Of a stretch of 64,000 nucleotides of DNA, positions 36,336 through 47,536 are shown one piece after another. Numbering within the stretch: position 1 is the first letter of the stretch; the number at the start of each line of letters is the position of its first letter. Under the pieces are notes generated by a model. That model was not told where the DNA came from and made no database searches. It saw only the letters and a program-made list of their open reading frames with translations. The stretch is from contig JAJFKX010000049.1 of the NCBI GenBank assembly GCA_021772985.1, forward strand, positions 124,001 to 188,000, read 5' to 3'. The position numbers and the translations under genes were made by a program. This DNA is from Gammaproteobacteria bacterium (GTDB lineage Bacteria > Pseudomonadota > Gammaproteobacteria > Xanthomonadales > Wenzhouxiangellaceae).

Positions 36336-36372
36336 CTGCGGGAAGCATTACGTTATGCTTTCCGCAGTTTTT
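36336..36372 (+). terminator. Rho-independent terminator after the M2 peptidase gene
   Basis: A 13-bp stem (one G-T pair) with loop TACGTT: arm CTGCGGGAAGCAT pairs with ATGCTTTCCGCAG, followed by five T residues. It works for the plus strand; there is no T run on the other side. Confidence 0.9.
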
Positions 36373-36377
36373 ACAAA

Positions 36378-36626
36378 TTAATGAAATAGTTGTATTTCAA
36401 TAGCGCAACAAGCTGCAATAAGCAGTAACTTCTGTGCTTCGGTTTTGCATAGTTTATGTAGCTTTCCCTGATGCAGCCTATCCATCGGCAATAGTGCTGT
36501 TGCAACCGGATGGTTTAAAATCGCTTCCGCATGTCTGCCGTGCCAACATCTGGCTATGGCGCCGCGTTTATTGGCTAAGCGCAGACACCGTGTAGGTTTT
36601 TCTTGCAGTTCAATACACCAGTTCAT
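36378..36626 (-). CDS. Possible small Cys-rich protein under Fur control
   Basis: 82 residues from ATG 36626 (MNWCIELQEKPTRC); a TTG at 36635 is the alternative start. It has six Cys, several Arg/Lys and a hydrophobic C-terminus (LLLIAACCAIEIQLF). I do not recognise it. The case for it being real is a near-consensus Fur box and a TATAAT immediately upstream on its strand. There is no clear Shine-Dalgarno sequence, and the leader would be only ~15 nt, so the transcript could instead be a small RNA. Coding status is uncertain. Confidence 0.4.
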   Translation of the reverse strand: MNWCIELQEKPTRCLRLANKRGAIARCWHGRHAEAILNHPVATALLPMDRLHQGKLHKLCKTEAQKLLLIAACCAIEIQLFH

Positions 36627-36647
36627 AATGACCAATTGCAGGTATTA

Positions 36648-36676
36648 ATTATAAATACGAATGATAATCATTATTA
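36648..36676 (-). promoter_or_regulatory. Fur box overlapping a promoter
   Basis: The 19-mer at 36657-36675 matches the Fur consensus GATAATGATAATCATTATC at 15 of 19 positions, including an uninterrupted 15-base core AATGATAATCATTAT. On the minus strand a perfect -10 box TATAAT (36653-36648) follows it, with the Fur site covering the -35/spacer region, the classical arrangement for iron-dependent repression. The transcript would run into the small ORF at 36626. No plus-strand gene lies downstream that could use it. Confidence 0.78.
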
Positions 36677-36718
36677 TTTAAAAGTCAAACAATACAGCAC
36701 CTGATTGATAAACATAGG

Positions 36719-37774
36719 TCATACCATAAGTGGTGCTTCGTCGATTAAGGCTGCCTGCTCTCTCAGATTTAATACTTGTTGTTCCCAATAGTTAGTGGTG
36801 TTGAACCATGGGAAAGCACGTGGGAATGCAGGGTCGTGCCAGCGGCGGGCCAGCCATGCGGCATAGTGGATCATTCTGAGTGTGCGCAATGCCTGCATCA
36901 GGTGTAGTTCACGCGGATCAAAATCATAAAACTGCTCATAACCTTCCAGCAAAAGAGATAATTGCCCGCTCATCTCAGCGCGATCACCTGACAGCAGCAT
37001 CCACAAATCCTGAATGGCGGGGCCGCTTTGGCAATCATCGAGGTCGACAAAATGTGGACCATCGTCGGTCCACAAAATATTGCTGGGATGGCAATCACCG
37101 TGTAAACGAATACGCTGATATTCACCACAGCGCGCATATGCGTTGTTGATTTGTTTCAGTAAATCCTCACTCAAACTTGAGAATGCGTTTTCAAGGTGAG
37201 TGGGAATCCAACCCTGATTCAGGAGAAAATTACGTGGTGTGTCCCCAAACCGTTTTATCGTTAACTCCGGGCGATACTTAAACGGGCTACTGGCGCCAGC
37301 TGCGTGGATACGGCCCAGAAATCGACCAAGCCACAATAGTGTATTGTCGTCATCCAATTCTGGTGTGCGCCCTCCGCGGCGGGGAAACAAGGCAAAGCGA
37401 AACCCTGAGTATTCCAGCAAAGTTCGGCCATCAATCTCCAATGGCGCCACTATTGGGATTTCCACAGCTTCCAACTCCAAGGCAAAAGCGTGCTCTTCCA
37501 AAATCATCGCATCGCTCCAACGCTCTGGTCGATAGAACTTGGCAATGATAGGTGTTTGGTCATCGATGCCGACCTGATAGACCCGGTTTTCATAGCTGTT
37601 AAGGGCTAACAGGCAGCCGTCACATAACAGTCCGAAGTGCTCCACTGCATCAATAATGGTATCCGGATTCAGTGCCGCATAAGGCGGCGGCTGGTCGATT
37701 TCCGGAGAACTTTGCTGTTTGGTTGGTGGTTTTTGCATAATTGATTCTACATTGTCATAGCCCTGCATAGTCAC
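36719..37774 (-). CDS. srkA: Stress response kinase A (SrkA/YihE/RdoA)
   Basis: 351 residues from GTG 37774; ATG 37768 or ATG 37738 are possible alternatives, and the first ~30 residues are poorly conserved-looking. The protein kinase-like fold shows YENRVYQVGID, IIAKFYRPERWS (ATP lysine), EEHAFALELEAVEIPIV, the catalytic loop RLHGDCHPSNILW and FVDLDDCQSGPAIQDLW. It is a Ser/Thr kinase that protects cells against programmed death after stress. Single gene, divergent from pyrG with 45 nt between starts. Confidence 0.92.
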   Translation of the reverse strand: MTMQGYDNVESIMQKPPTKQQSSPEIDQPPPYAALNPDTIIDAVEHFGLLCDGCLLALNSYENRVYQVGIDDQTPIIAKFYRPERWSDAMILEEHAFALELEAVEIPIVAPLEIDGRTLLEYSGFRFALFPRRGGRTPELDDDNTLLWLGRFLGRIHAAGASSPFKYRPELTIKRFGDTPRNFLLNQGWIPTHLENAFSSLSEDLLKQINNAYARCGEYQRIRLHGDCHPSNILWTDDGPHFVDLDDCQSGPAIQDLWMLLSGDRAEMSGQLSLLLEGYEQFYDFDPRELHLMQALRTLRMIHYAAWLARRWHDPAFPRAFPWFNTTNYWEQQVLNLREQAALIDEAPLMV

Positions 37775-37819
37775 ACTGGGTTAAACTATCTACCCGATGC
37801 AATAGCTCGGAATCATTAA

Positions 37820-39469
<1,650 letters not shown>

Positions 39470-39520
39470 CCCAGTTAGTTCCAGGGATCAGACTCCAGTA
39501 ACAATATTCAGGCAAATACG

Positions 39521-40342
39521 ATGAGCTTTGATCTTGCTGGTTCAGTGGTTGGCAATCAACACCCGTTGTTTCTGATTGCCGGCCCATGCGTGATTGAATC
39601 GGAGCAACTGGCACTGGATACTGCTGGCGTTATTCAGGAAGTTTGCCAGCAACTGGGTATGCACTGCATTTACAAATCCAGCTTTGATAAAGCCAACCGT
39701 ACTTCGCATGACAGTTTTAGAGGCCTGGGACAGGACCAAGGGTTGAGAATACTGGAAACAGTTAAGCAACAGATCGGCATTCCAATATTGACGGATGTCC
39801 ACGAAGACACTGATATCGAAGCGGTAGCCAGCGTAGTTGATATATTGCAAACGCCAGCGATGTTATGCCGACAAACCAATTTTATTGAACGTGTAGCTGC
39901 CGCCGGCAAACCGGTTAATATCAAAAAAGGCCAGTTTCTATCTCCGCAGGAGATGCGACATGTAGTGGCCAAAGCCAAAGCGGTGGGTAATCACAATATA
40001 TTGGTTTGTGAGCGTGGCTTCAGTTTTGGATACAACAATTTGGTAGCTGATATGCGCAGTCTTGAGATTCTGCGCGAAACGGGTTGCCCGGTGGTTTTTG
40101 ATGCTACTCATTCGGTCCAGCAGCCAGGTGGTCTGGATGGTCGTTCCGGCGGACAACGTCGGTATGTGCCGGTACTCGCCCGTGCGGCAGTAGCTGCCGG
40201 TGTAGCTGGATTATTTATGGAAACACACCCCAATCCGGAGTTGGCATTAAGTGATGGTCCGAACGCCTGGCCGCTATCTGAATTGAAAGCATTGCTGGCC
40301 ACTTTGCTGGCAATTGATGAGGTAGTCAAAAAAACCTTATAA
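39521..40342 (+). CDS. kdsA: 3-deoxy-8-phosphooctulonate synthase (KDO-8-P synthase)
   Basis: 273 residues. Condenses phosphoenolpyruvate with arabinose 5-phosphate to KDO 8-phosphate for the lipopolysaccharide inner core, so this organism makes LPS as well as, apparently, sphingolipids. Family blocks: [64 protein letters not shown], and [11 protein letters not shown]. It lies between pyrG and eno, the normal gammaproteobacterial order. Confidence 0.97.
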   Translation: MSFDLAGSVVGNQHPLFLIAGPCVIESEQLALDTAGVIQEVCQQLGMHCIYKSSFDKANRTSHDSFRGLGQDQGLRILETVKQQIGIPILTDVHEDTDIEAVASVVDILQTPAMLCRQTNFIERVAAAGKPVNIKKGQFLSPQEMRHVVAKAKAVGNHNILVCERGFSFGYNNLVADMRSLEILRETGCPVVFDATHSVQQPGGLDGRSGGQRRYVPVLARAAVAAGVAGLFMETHPNPELALSDGPNAWPLSELKALLATLLAIDEVVKKTL

Positions 40343-40354
40343 ACGCTACAATAG

Positions 40355-41674
<1,320 letters not shown>

Positions 41675-41688
41675 TTAGTGCCGGTCAG

Positions 41689-42018
41689 ATGATACGTCTA
41701 TTGGTTGCATTGTTATTCATCGCGCTGATCGCTCTGCAAATACAGCTTTGGCAGCAGCACGGGCAGGTACGTGATTTGCGCCGTTCGATAGAGGCCCAGC
41801 AGGAACAGAATCTGGCATTGAATAAGCGTAATCATGAGCTGGCCGCTGAAGTGGATGACCTGAGGGCTGGCCAGCAAGCCATTGAAGAACGTGCGCGTAC
41901 CCAGCTTGGGCTGATTGCCGAGGGCGAGCAATTTATTCAGATCATTGAACAACCACCAACGCATAGCGCACCAATAGGCGATAATGAACGTCCTGATACT
42001 GGTGATGAGCAGTCATGA
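41689..42018 (+). CDS. ftsB: Cell division protein FtsB
   Basis: 109 residues: one N-terminal membrane segment (LLVALLFIALIALQIQLW) then a periplasmic coiled coil (about 25-75) and a short acidic tail. FtsB joins FtsL and FtsQ in the divisome. The motif ERARTQLGLIAEGEQFIQII is conserved in the family. Its stop overlaps the ispD start by 4 nt (ATGA), so the genes are coupled. Placement between eno and ispD confirms the identity. Confidence 0.95.
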   Translation: MIRLLVALLFIALIALQIQLWQQHGQVRDLRRSIEAQQEQNLALNKRNHELAAEVDDLRAGQQAIEERARTQLGLIAEGEQFIQIIEQPPTHSAPIGDNERPDTGDEQS

Positions 42019-42767
42019 ACCAATATAACGGTAATATGGTATGGGCATTGATACCGGCAGCCGGGCACGGTAAGCGCATGGATGAAGGCATGCCAAAACA
42101 ATACCGTTTGCTGGATGGTTGGCCGGTCATTTTACATACCCTCGAACGGCTGGCAGCGCACCCACGGATTGCCGGGTTTACTGTCTGCCTATCTCCGGAT
42201 GACTGTTGCTGGGCATCTATGCCGGCAGCACTGGATAAGCCTCTAAATACTTGTGCGGGCGGTGAAACCCGCATGCACAGTGTGTTAAAAGGCCTGCATG
42301 CGATGCATGCTTCAGGAGAAGATCAGGGTTACGTATTGATTCATGATGCAGTGCGGCCGTGCCTGCCGGAGCAGTGTCTGGACGAGGTGATCAAAGTCGG
42401 TACCAAAGATGATCATGGCGCTTTACTGGCATTACCTATCAGTGACACGATCAAGCGAGTCGCTGTCCAGGGCCAGATGGACGCAGACGCTCAACAGCAG
42501 GGTTCGCAGAGTTTGCAATGTGTTTCGGAGACCGTTGGCCGCGATGGCTTATGGATAGCACAAACACCGCAAGTATTTAAAACAGGGCTATTGAGACAGG
42601 CTTTAGAACAGGCTATTCAGGGAGCTGAAAGCATCAATGATGAAGCCAGTGCGATGGAAATAGCAGGTTATAGCCCGCACGTGGTTCTTGGCTCACCCGC
42701 TAATTTCAAAATCACTTATGAGGCAGACCTGGCTCTGGCCAGGCGGTTGCGTGAAAAACACAAGTGA
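42015..42767 (+). CDS. ispD: 2-C-methyl-D-erythritol 4-phosphate cytidylyltransferase
   Basis: 250 residues. Transfers CMP to methylerythritol phosphate in the MEP isoprenoid pathway. The nucleotide-binding start IPAAGHGKRMDEGMPKQYRLLDGWPVILHTL, the IHDAVRPCL block, and the DTIKRV and TPQVFKTGLLRQAL stretches are all typical. In most relatives ispF follows directly, but here an FHA-domain gene takes that place and no ispF is in the window. Start codons overlap both neighbours by 4 nt. Confidence 0.95.
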   Translation: MNQYNGNMVWALIPAAGHGKRMDEGMPKQYRLLDGWPVILHTLERLAAHPRIAGFTVCLSPDDCCWASMPAALDKPLNTCAGGETRMHSVLKGLHAMHASGEDQGYVLIHDAVRPCLPEQCLDEVIKVGTKDDHGALLALPISDTIKRVAVQGQMDADAQQQGSQSLQCVSETVGRDGLWIAQTPQVFKTGLLRQALEQAIQGAESINDEASAMEIAGYSPHVVLGSPANFKITYEADLALARRLREKHK

Positions 42768-43198
42768 CAGCAGATAAACAACTCCAATCCAATTACCTGC
42801 AAGGAGTATCAGGGCAATATGCCGGCAAAAAACTGCCGGTGGATGAAGCATTGATCATTGGTTCCGATAGTAGTGTGGAAGTAACCATTGATGATCCGGC
42901 AATTCGATCCAGACATATCCGTATTGTGGCTGATGGTACTCGCATGCAGATAGAAAATTTGACCGAGGCGGATCAAATTTGGGTCAACGGCGTGCCGGTC
43001 AAACAAGCCAGTTTGAGCAGTGGCGATGAGATTCGTGTCGGACAGCAGCGCTTTGTGGTCAAAATTCCCGGATTAAGGCCGGACAGCGTATTAAGGGATA
43101 TATCCGAGCACCAGCAATACGGCAAACGCTGGTTGGTCTGGGCAGGAATTGCAGTGACTATGACGGTTGTTGCAGTCGCATATTATTTGTTGCGTTGA
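42764..43198 (+). CDS. FHA-domain protein with a C-terminal membrane anchor
   Basis: 144 residues starting with GTG at 42764, overlapping the ispD stop by 4 nt. Residues ~18-105 form a forkhead-associated domain: ALIIGSDSSVEVTIDDPAIRSRHIRI, then NGVPVKQASLSSGDEIRVG, which would bind phosphothreonine peptides. A single membrane helix at the C-terminus (WLVWAGIAVTMTVVAVAYYLL) would place the FHA domain in the cytoplasm. Its partner is unknown. It ends the pyrG-to-ispD series. Confidence 0.82.
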   Translation: MTADKQLQSNYLQGVSGQYAGKKLPVDEALIIGSDSSVEVTIDDPAIRSRHIRIVADGTRMQIENLTEADQIWVNGVPVKQASLSSGDEIRVGQQRFVVKIPGLRPDSVLRDISEHQQYGKRWLVWAGIAVTMTVVAVAYYLLR

Positions 43199-43259
43199 GT
43201 CTGTCTGCAAGCGATTAGGTTTGGCGGTTTTCCAACAGCGGTTGATGGTTACAAAGTAA

Positions 43260-46200
43260 CTAGTTCTGAAGTATTTTATCGAGCTGGCGTTTTGCTGCAG
43301 CCATCGAGAAATGCTCATCAACATTACTTAAGCTGGCGTCAGACAGCTTGTGCCAGAGTACCTGGTCAGTGTAGAGCCGCACAACAGCAGCTGCAAAACT
43401 CTCTGACTGGTCACCTATTAGTACTTGTCGTTCGTGATGCAAATCCATGCCTTCAACTGCGGTAGTGGTTGCAACAACAGGTAATCCATAGCTCATCGCG
43501 CTATTGATTTTGCCTTTAACGCCGGCGCCGTAGCGTAACGGCGCCAATGACAGTCGGCAGTTATCATGAAAGAATTCCAGATTTTCAACATAGCCATGTG
43601 TGATAATTTGATCGTTGGCAAACTCAATTATTTCATCCGGCATTTTGCTGCCGATAATATGCAGTTTGACGTCCGGCAACTGAGCAGCAATCAGTTGCCA
43701 GATATCATTGCATAACCATCGGACTGCATCGACATTGGGTGGGTGCTGGAAACCGCCAACAAATACGATGTCCTTGCGGTCTAAAAAATCTTTACGACGC
43801 CCATGTGTAATATGAATGTTCGACAGAATTTCGACCCGGTTGTCCGGCGTTACTTCGGCAAGCAGAGCTTGTTCAGCTTTACTGACCACCAGGGTTAAGT
43901 CGGCATCAGCAATGATGCCTAACTCCTGACGTTTGGTTTGTTCTGCGATACGTTTCAACTGAAGGCTGTTTTCTAGTTCTGCTTCGCGTTGTTCCCGAAG
44001 GTAATGTAAATCAACGGTATCGAAGATAACTTGTGCATCAGGGCAATGATGACGCACCATTTTAAGCAGCTCTCCAGCCGTTTGGTGTCGGCTTAATATG
44101 ACTGTTTGAAACCGCTGGCCGTGATGACCAAGAAACTCGTTGAAATTGTTCAGGTAAGGTTGATACCAGGCTTCTACGCCAATACTTTGCAAGTCATCGG
44201 TATAGCGGCCTTCGTGGCGCATATTCAGTGGGCAGAACACCACGTGCCAGCCAATATCCACCAACAGCTGCATCAGGTTGGCCATACGCATTGAGCCGGA
44301 ATCTTTATCCGGGGTTGGGACCCAGCCGTCGATGATCAAAATCGTTGGTTTGCTGGTGCTTTTTTCTACCGGTAATTCAACCGGTTCAGGCAGCCTGTCC
44401 AGACATTGGTATCGGGCGCTGTGCTGCTGCCAGATTATTCCATCATACGTTAATGCCAAGTTGGCGATAGCAGGTAGTGCTTCAGCCAACGGTTGCATCG
44501 GAAACTTGGATTCCAGCAGTCCATCAACACCGCTTTTCCGTAATAATAGTAATGAAAGTTGTAAATGCCCGGGTTCCCGGCTGTAACTTTCCAGTGGATG
44601 AGCAATCGCTTCTTTGGTGTCAACCGCAACCCCGCCGATCAACATGGCTTCAGGCTGGTATTGGGTTGAATCGAGCAAGGCATTAATACTGTTAACGCCG
44701 GTGCTAATGGCGCCCTGCGCCAGCAGAATATTCTCGATGTGACCGGCATCATAGGCTGTGTGCAGCGTTTTAAACAATGATTTGGGTGTGGTGTGCAATT
44801 GCAAACCCTGACACTCTTCTAAGTAACTGCTAATTTCGCTTGAAGTTGTATCAAGCAGAATATGCAGTTGCGCGGGGTGCAGCATGGTGGCCGCCACCAG
44901 TTGATTTAATAGCGCAGCCAATGATGGTAATAGTGACTGCTCCAATAACACAATATGTGTATGTGGTTGCTCGATACCATCAACAGTTGCAGGCCAGATC
45001 ACTGCTGAAACTGGCATTTCCGGGTCGAAATAGTGCGCTGCCGGTGTTGTTTCCGGTATTTCTTGTAAGTTGCGTAAAGTGTTTTTTAAACCGTTACGAT
45101 AAACTCTCTGAATGAATTTGCCGAACAGTTGCGGCCAGCGTATCGGATTAAATGCGCCATGCAGCTTCAGGTTATAGCTAACCCGGTTAAGTAAGCGCAA
45201 CGGTTTGGTTAATTTCCAGGAGCGGCTGTTTACTATGCTGTCCAATCGATCCTGCAGATGTTGAAGATGGCCAAGCGTTTGCTGCAGATGTTGTTCTTTG
45301 TTGCGCAACAGTGTGGAAGTTTGACGCATCCGACGGGTAATGCTGGTTAAGGCTTCGTGCAGCCGGGCTTTTTCTTCCCGTGATTGCTCCAGTTCCATGG
45401 CCTGCTTGCGCATATGCTTAAGCCTGGCGCTGAGCTGCTGGTATGTCAGTTGCAACTTGTCATTGGTTTGCTGCAGAGCACGTGAGCGCCATTCACTTAA
45501 CCGCTGATGGTTTAACAGTTGTGCGCTGGCAGCATCGGTTTTGCTGAGCATTGGCGGAATAGGTCTGGGAGCTACATCAATTGAATCCCAGACTGATTGA
45601 TAGCCGGCCAGCATTTGCTGCATATTATCCGGCTGATTGCGGCGTGCCTGTTGTTTCAGCTGTGTCAGTATTATGCGATTTTCAACCAGACCATTCAGCG
45701 TATCACTGAGGGCCTGGCTGCTAGGTTCAATCAGCAATCCATCAATACCATGTTCAATTCGATCAACAAAGCTACCGTTGCGGGTGGCGATAACCGGAAT
45801 GTGCAATGCCTGCAATTCACTGAGGGTGTAACTGAAAGTTTCCGGGACAGTAGAGAGCAACAAAGCAATATCCGGATTAATGCTCTTGACCAGTGCCGGT
45901 AATGCCTGCCAGTCATACTGCATGATTACATTGACATTGTTTGTTCCCAGCAATTCACGCGCTTGCCTGCCACAACCTAAAGCTGTCAGTTGGATGTCGT
46001 TGGAAAACCTGGGCAAAGCGTTTAGCAATAAGTCACGCCCTTTGCCTTGTTGCAATCGGCCTAATATCAGGGCCCGGATAGGCCGGTTCTGTGTTTCTTG
46101 GTAATCGACATCGTTGAGTTGTTCACCAGCCGTCGAGTAATCCCAGGGGCGTAACCCGTGGCCAATAATCTTAACCTCGATCCTTTCTGCATCCGGGCAA

Positions 46201-47504
46201 ATGGCCAGCAATTGACGGTGGGCAGCATTGGTAGGCGCCACCATACGCACCCGTGGATGGCGCAGGTGGTACAACCAGCTACGCGTCAGTACGCTCCAAT
46301 CACGGCTGTCTCGATCAACAAATTCCAGCTCACTTTCCTTGGCTTCGGATAAGCTGTGTTCCAGGTCTATTTGTTCAGGGTCAGCACCAGGTGCAATACT
46401 TAATAAAGGCCAGGCTGGATAGTAATCGTGGATAACCTGAATGGTTGGCAATGGACAGCGCAATGCATCCAGACTGTGTCCGATCAGTGAAGATACTATT
46501 ACCCGGCTGATGGCATAACAACGTTGAATTTCGTTCAGGATTTCCTGGTATTGCTGGTTACGAATTTCGGTTGAAAAAATACCTGGACTTAGCCACCATT
46601 CATTCAGCTTTGGGCCATCAGGTTGAACTTGGTGTAAGCTGAGTTGTGTTCCATATTGCTTTTTTTTCCAAAAGCCACGTGACTGCAGAATCAAATGAGT
46701 GTGACTGTTGTCATGGATGCAATAGTCTTCCACCCAGCGGCTTACGCCCCCCCCCCAGCTATGACAAATATGCAACATAACCGGTTTTTGGGCAGGGTCG
46801 ATGCGGTGCAGATGCCAAACCTGATCCTCAACCAATTGATGCAAAGTATGTTGTCGATACTCAGCTGGAAAGGCAGGGGGCAAATCCCAATCATAGGCAG
46901 GCGCTGGTGTCGCTAGTGCTGATTGACTGCAACGGGCAAAAATATCGTCAGCAACCAGCATCCGAATACCAAGTCGCTCTGGCAATGTTTCGCTCAAAAC
47001 CCGATCAGTTTGAACCAACCGTTGCGCGACATCAGCTTTAATCCAAATCAGATGTTCCGGCCATTGGCTGACCCGATAAAGGCGTTTGCTGCTGGTATTG
47101 GCAACCAGCGCATCCAAATTTGCATCAACTGGCGGTTCAGGTAAGTGTCCCGCCAGACCAAAAGGATTAAATGCCGGATGCCAGTTGCTAAGCACGGTTA
47201 TGGCATCGGTATCCGGCAATTGGACTTGCCAAAAACATATTCTTTTCAGCAAGTCAGCCGGTAGTTCAATATCATTGCGCAACAGAATTAAATCATGCCC
47301 CGGGTATTGTTTGCAGGCTTCCTTTAGAGCCGCAGTGAAGTCTTGCTGCAGGCTATCGAAAACCAGCCACTCATCACTGTGCAGTGAGGGTTCTATCTGA
47401 CCTGATGGAAGCTGCCACCTCACCAATACTGGCATATCCAGTTGGGTGGCTGGCGAGTGTGATGCCACAACACTCTGGTCTAAGTTATTGGTTTTTGCAT
47501 GCAT
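43260..47504 (-). CDS. Very large multidomain glycosyltransferase (two GT4-type domains)
   Basis: 1414 residues, no signal peptide. I read: an N-terminal part (~1-220) like a worn GT2 domain; a first GT-B/GT4 domain (~230-650) with HICHSWGGGVSRW, ALILGRLQQGKG and PETFSYTLSELQALHIPVIATRNG; a coiled coil (~670-780); a second degenerate GT2-like region (~870-1120); and a C-terminal GT4 domain (~1130-1410) with KDSGSMRMANL and FVGGFQHPPNVDAVRW, LAPLRYGAGVKGKINSAMSYGLPVVAT. It probably builds a surface polysaccharide or O-antigen. A run of ten G in the coding strand (46756-46747, codons ~250-253) lies in the first GT4 domain and could switch the gene by slippage. No other sugar gene is adjacent. 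Confidence 0.88.
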   Translation of the reverse strand: MHAKTNNLDQSVVASHSPATQLDMPVLVRWQLPSGQIEPSLHSDEWLVFDSLQQDFTAALKEACKQYPGHDLILLRNDIELPADLLKRICFWQVQLPDTDAITVLSNWHPAFNPFGLAGHLPEPPVDANLDALVANTSSKRLYRVSQWPEHLIWIKADVAQRLVQTDRVLSETLPERLGIRMLVADDIFARCSQSALATPAPAYDWDLPPAFPAEYRQHTLHQLVEDQVWHLHRIDPAQKPVMLHICHSWGGGVSRWVEDYCIHDNSHTHLILQSRGFWKKKQYGTQLSLHQVQPDGPKLNEWWLSPGIFSTEIRNQQYQEILNEIQRCYAISRVIVSSLIGHSLDALRCPLPTIQVIHDYYPAWPLLSIAPGADPEQIDLEHSLSEAKESELEFVDRDSRDWSVLTRSWLYHLRHPRVRMVAPTNAAHRQLLAICPDAERIEVKIIGHGLRPWDYSTAGEQLNDVDYQETQNRPIRALILGRLQQGKGRDLLLNALPRFSNDIQLTALGCGRQARELLGTNNVNVIMQYDWQALPALVKSINPDIALLLSTVPETFSYTLSELQALHIPVIATRNGSFVDRIEHGIDGLLIEPSSQALSDTLNGLVENRIILTQLKQQARRNQPDNMQQMLAGYQSVWDSIDVAPRPIPPMLSKTDAASAQLLNHQRLSEWRSRALQQTNDKLQLTYQQLSARLKHMRKQAMELEQSREEKARLHEALTSITRRMRQTSTLLRNKEQHLQQTLGHLQHLQDRLDSIVNSRSWKLTKPLRLLNRVSYNLKLHGAFNPIRWPQLFGKFIQRVYRNGLKNTLRNLQEIPETTPAAHYFDPEMPVSAVIWPATVDGIEQPHTHIVLLEQSLLPSLAALLNQLVAATMLHPAQLHILLDTTSSEISSYLEECQGLQLHTTPKSLFKTLHTAYDAGHIENILLAQGAISTGVNSINALLDSTQYQPEAMLIGGVAVDTKEAIAHPLESYSREPGHLQLSLLLLRKSGVDGLLESKFPMQPLAEALPAIANLALTYDGIIWQQHSARYQCLDRLPEPVELPVEKSTSKPTILIIDGWVPTPDKDSGSMRMANLMQLLVDIGWHVVFCPLNMRHEGRYTDDLQSIGVEAWYQPYLNNFNEFLGHHGQRFQTVILSRHQTAGELLKMVRHHCPDAQVIFDTVDLHYLREQREAELENSLQLKRIAEQTKRQELGIIADADLTLVVSKAEQALLAEVTPDNRVEILSNIHITHGRRKDFLDRKDIVFVGGFQHPPNVDAVRWLCNDIWQLIAAQLPDVKLHIIGSKMPDEIIEFANDQIITHGYVENLEFFHDNCRLSLAPLRYGAGVKGKINSAMSYGLPVVATTTAVEGMDLHHERQVLIGDQSESFAAAVVRLYTDQVLWHKLSDASLSNVDEHFSMAAAKRQLDKILQN
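46747..46756 (-). repeat. G10 homopolymer tract within the glycosyltransferase coding sequence
   Basis: Ten C on the plus strand, ten G on the coding strand, in the codons for Trp-Gly-Gly-Gly of the SWGGGVS motif. A gain or loss of one base would shift the frame after about 250 of 1414 residues. Such tracts are classical phase-variation switches when they lie in surface-glycan genes. A length error from assembly is also possible. Confidence 0.9.
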
Positions 47505-47536
47505 TTTGCGAATGATCTTAGCGTTTCAAATTAAAC

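Noticed and set aside
42809-43006. Antisense frame within the FHA gene and similar short frames in other genes
   Set aside because: Shadow frames opposite strong genes; no independent evidence.
45597-45902. Plus-strand open frames inside the large glycosyltransferase gene (several between 44106 and 47400)
   Set aside because: They lie wholly opposite a clear gene, have no ribosome site and no recognisable motifs; long open frames opposite a gene are expected by chance.
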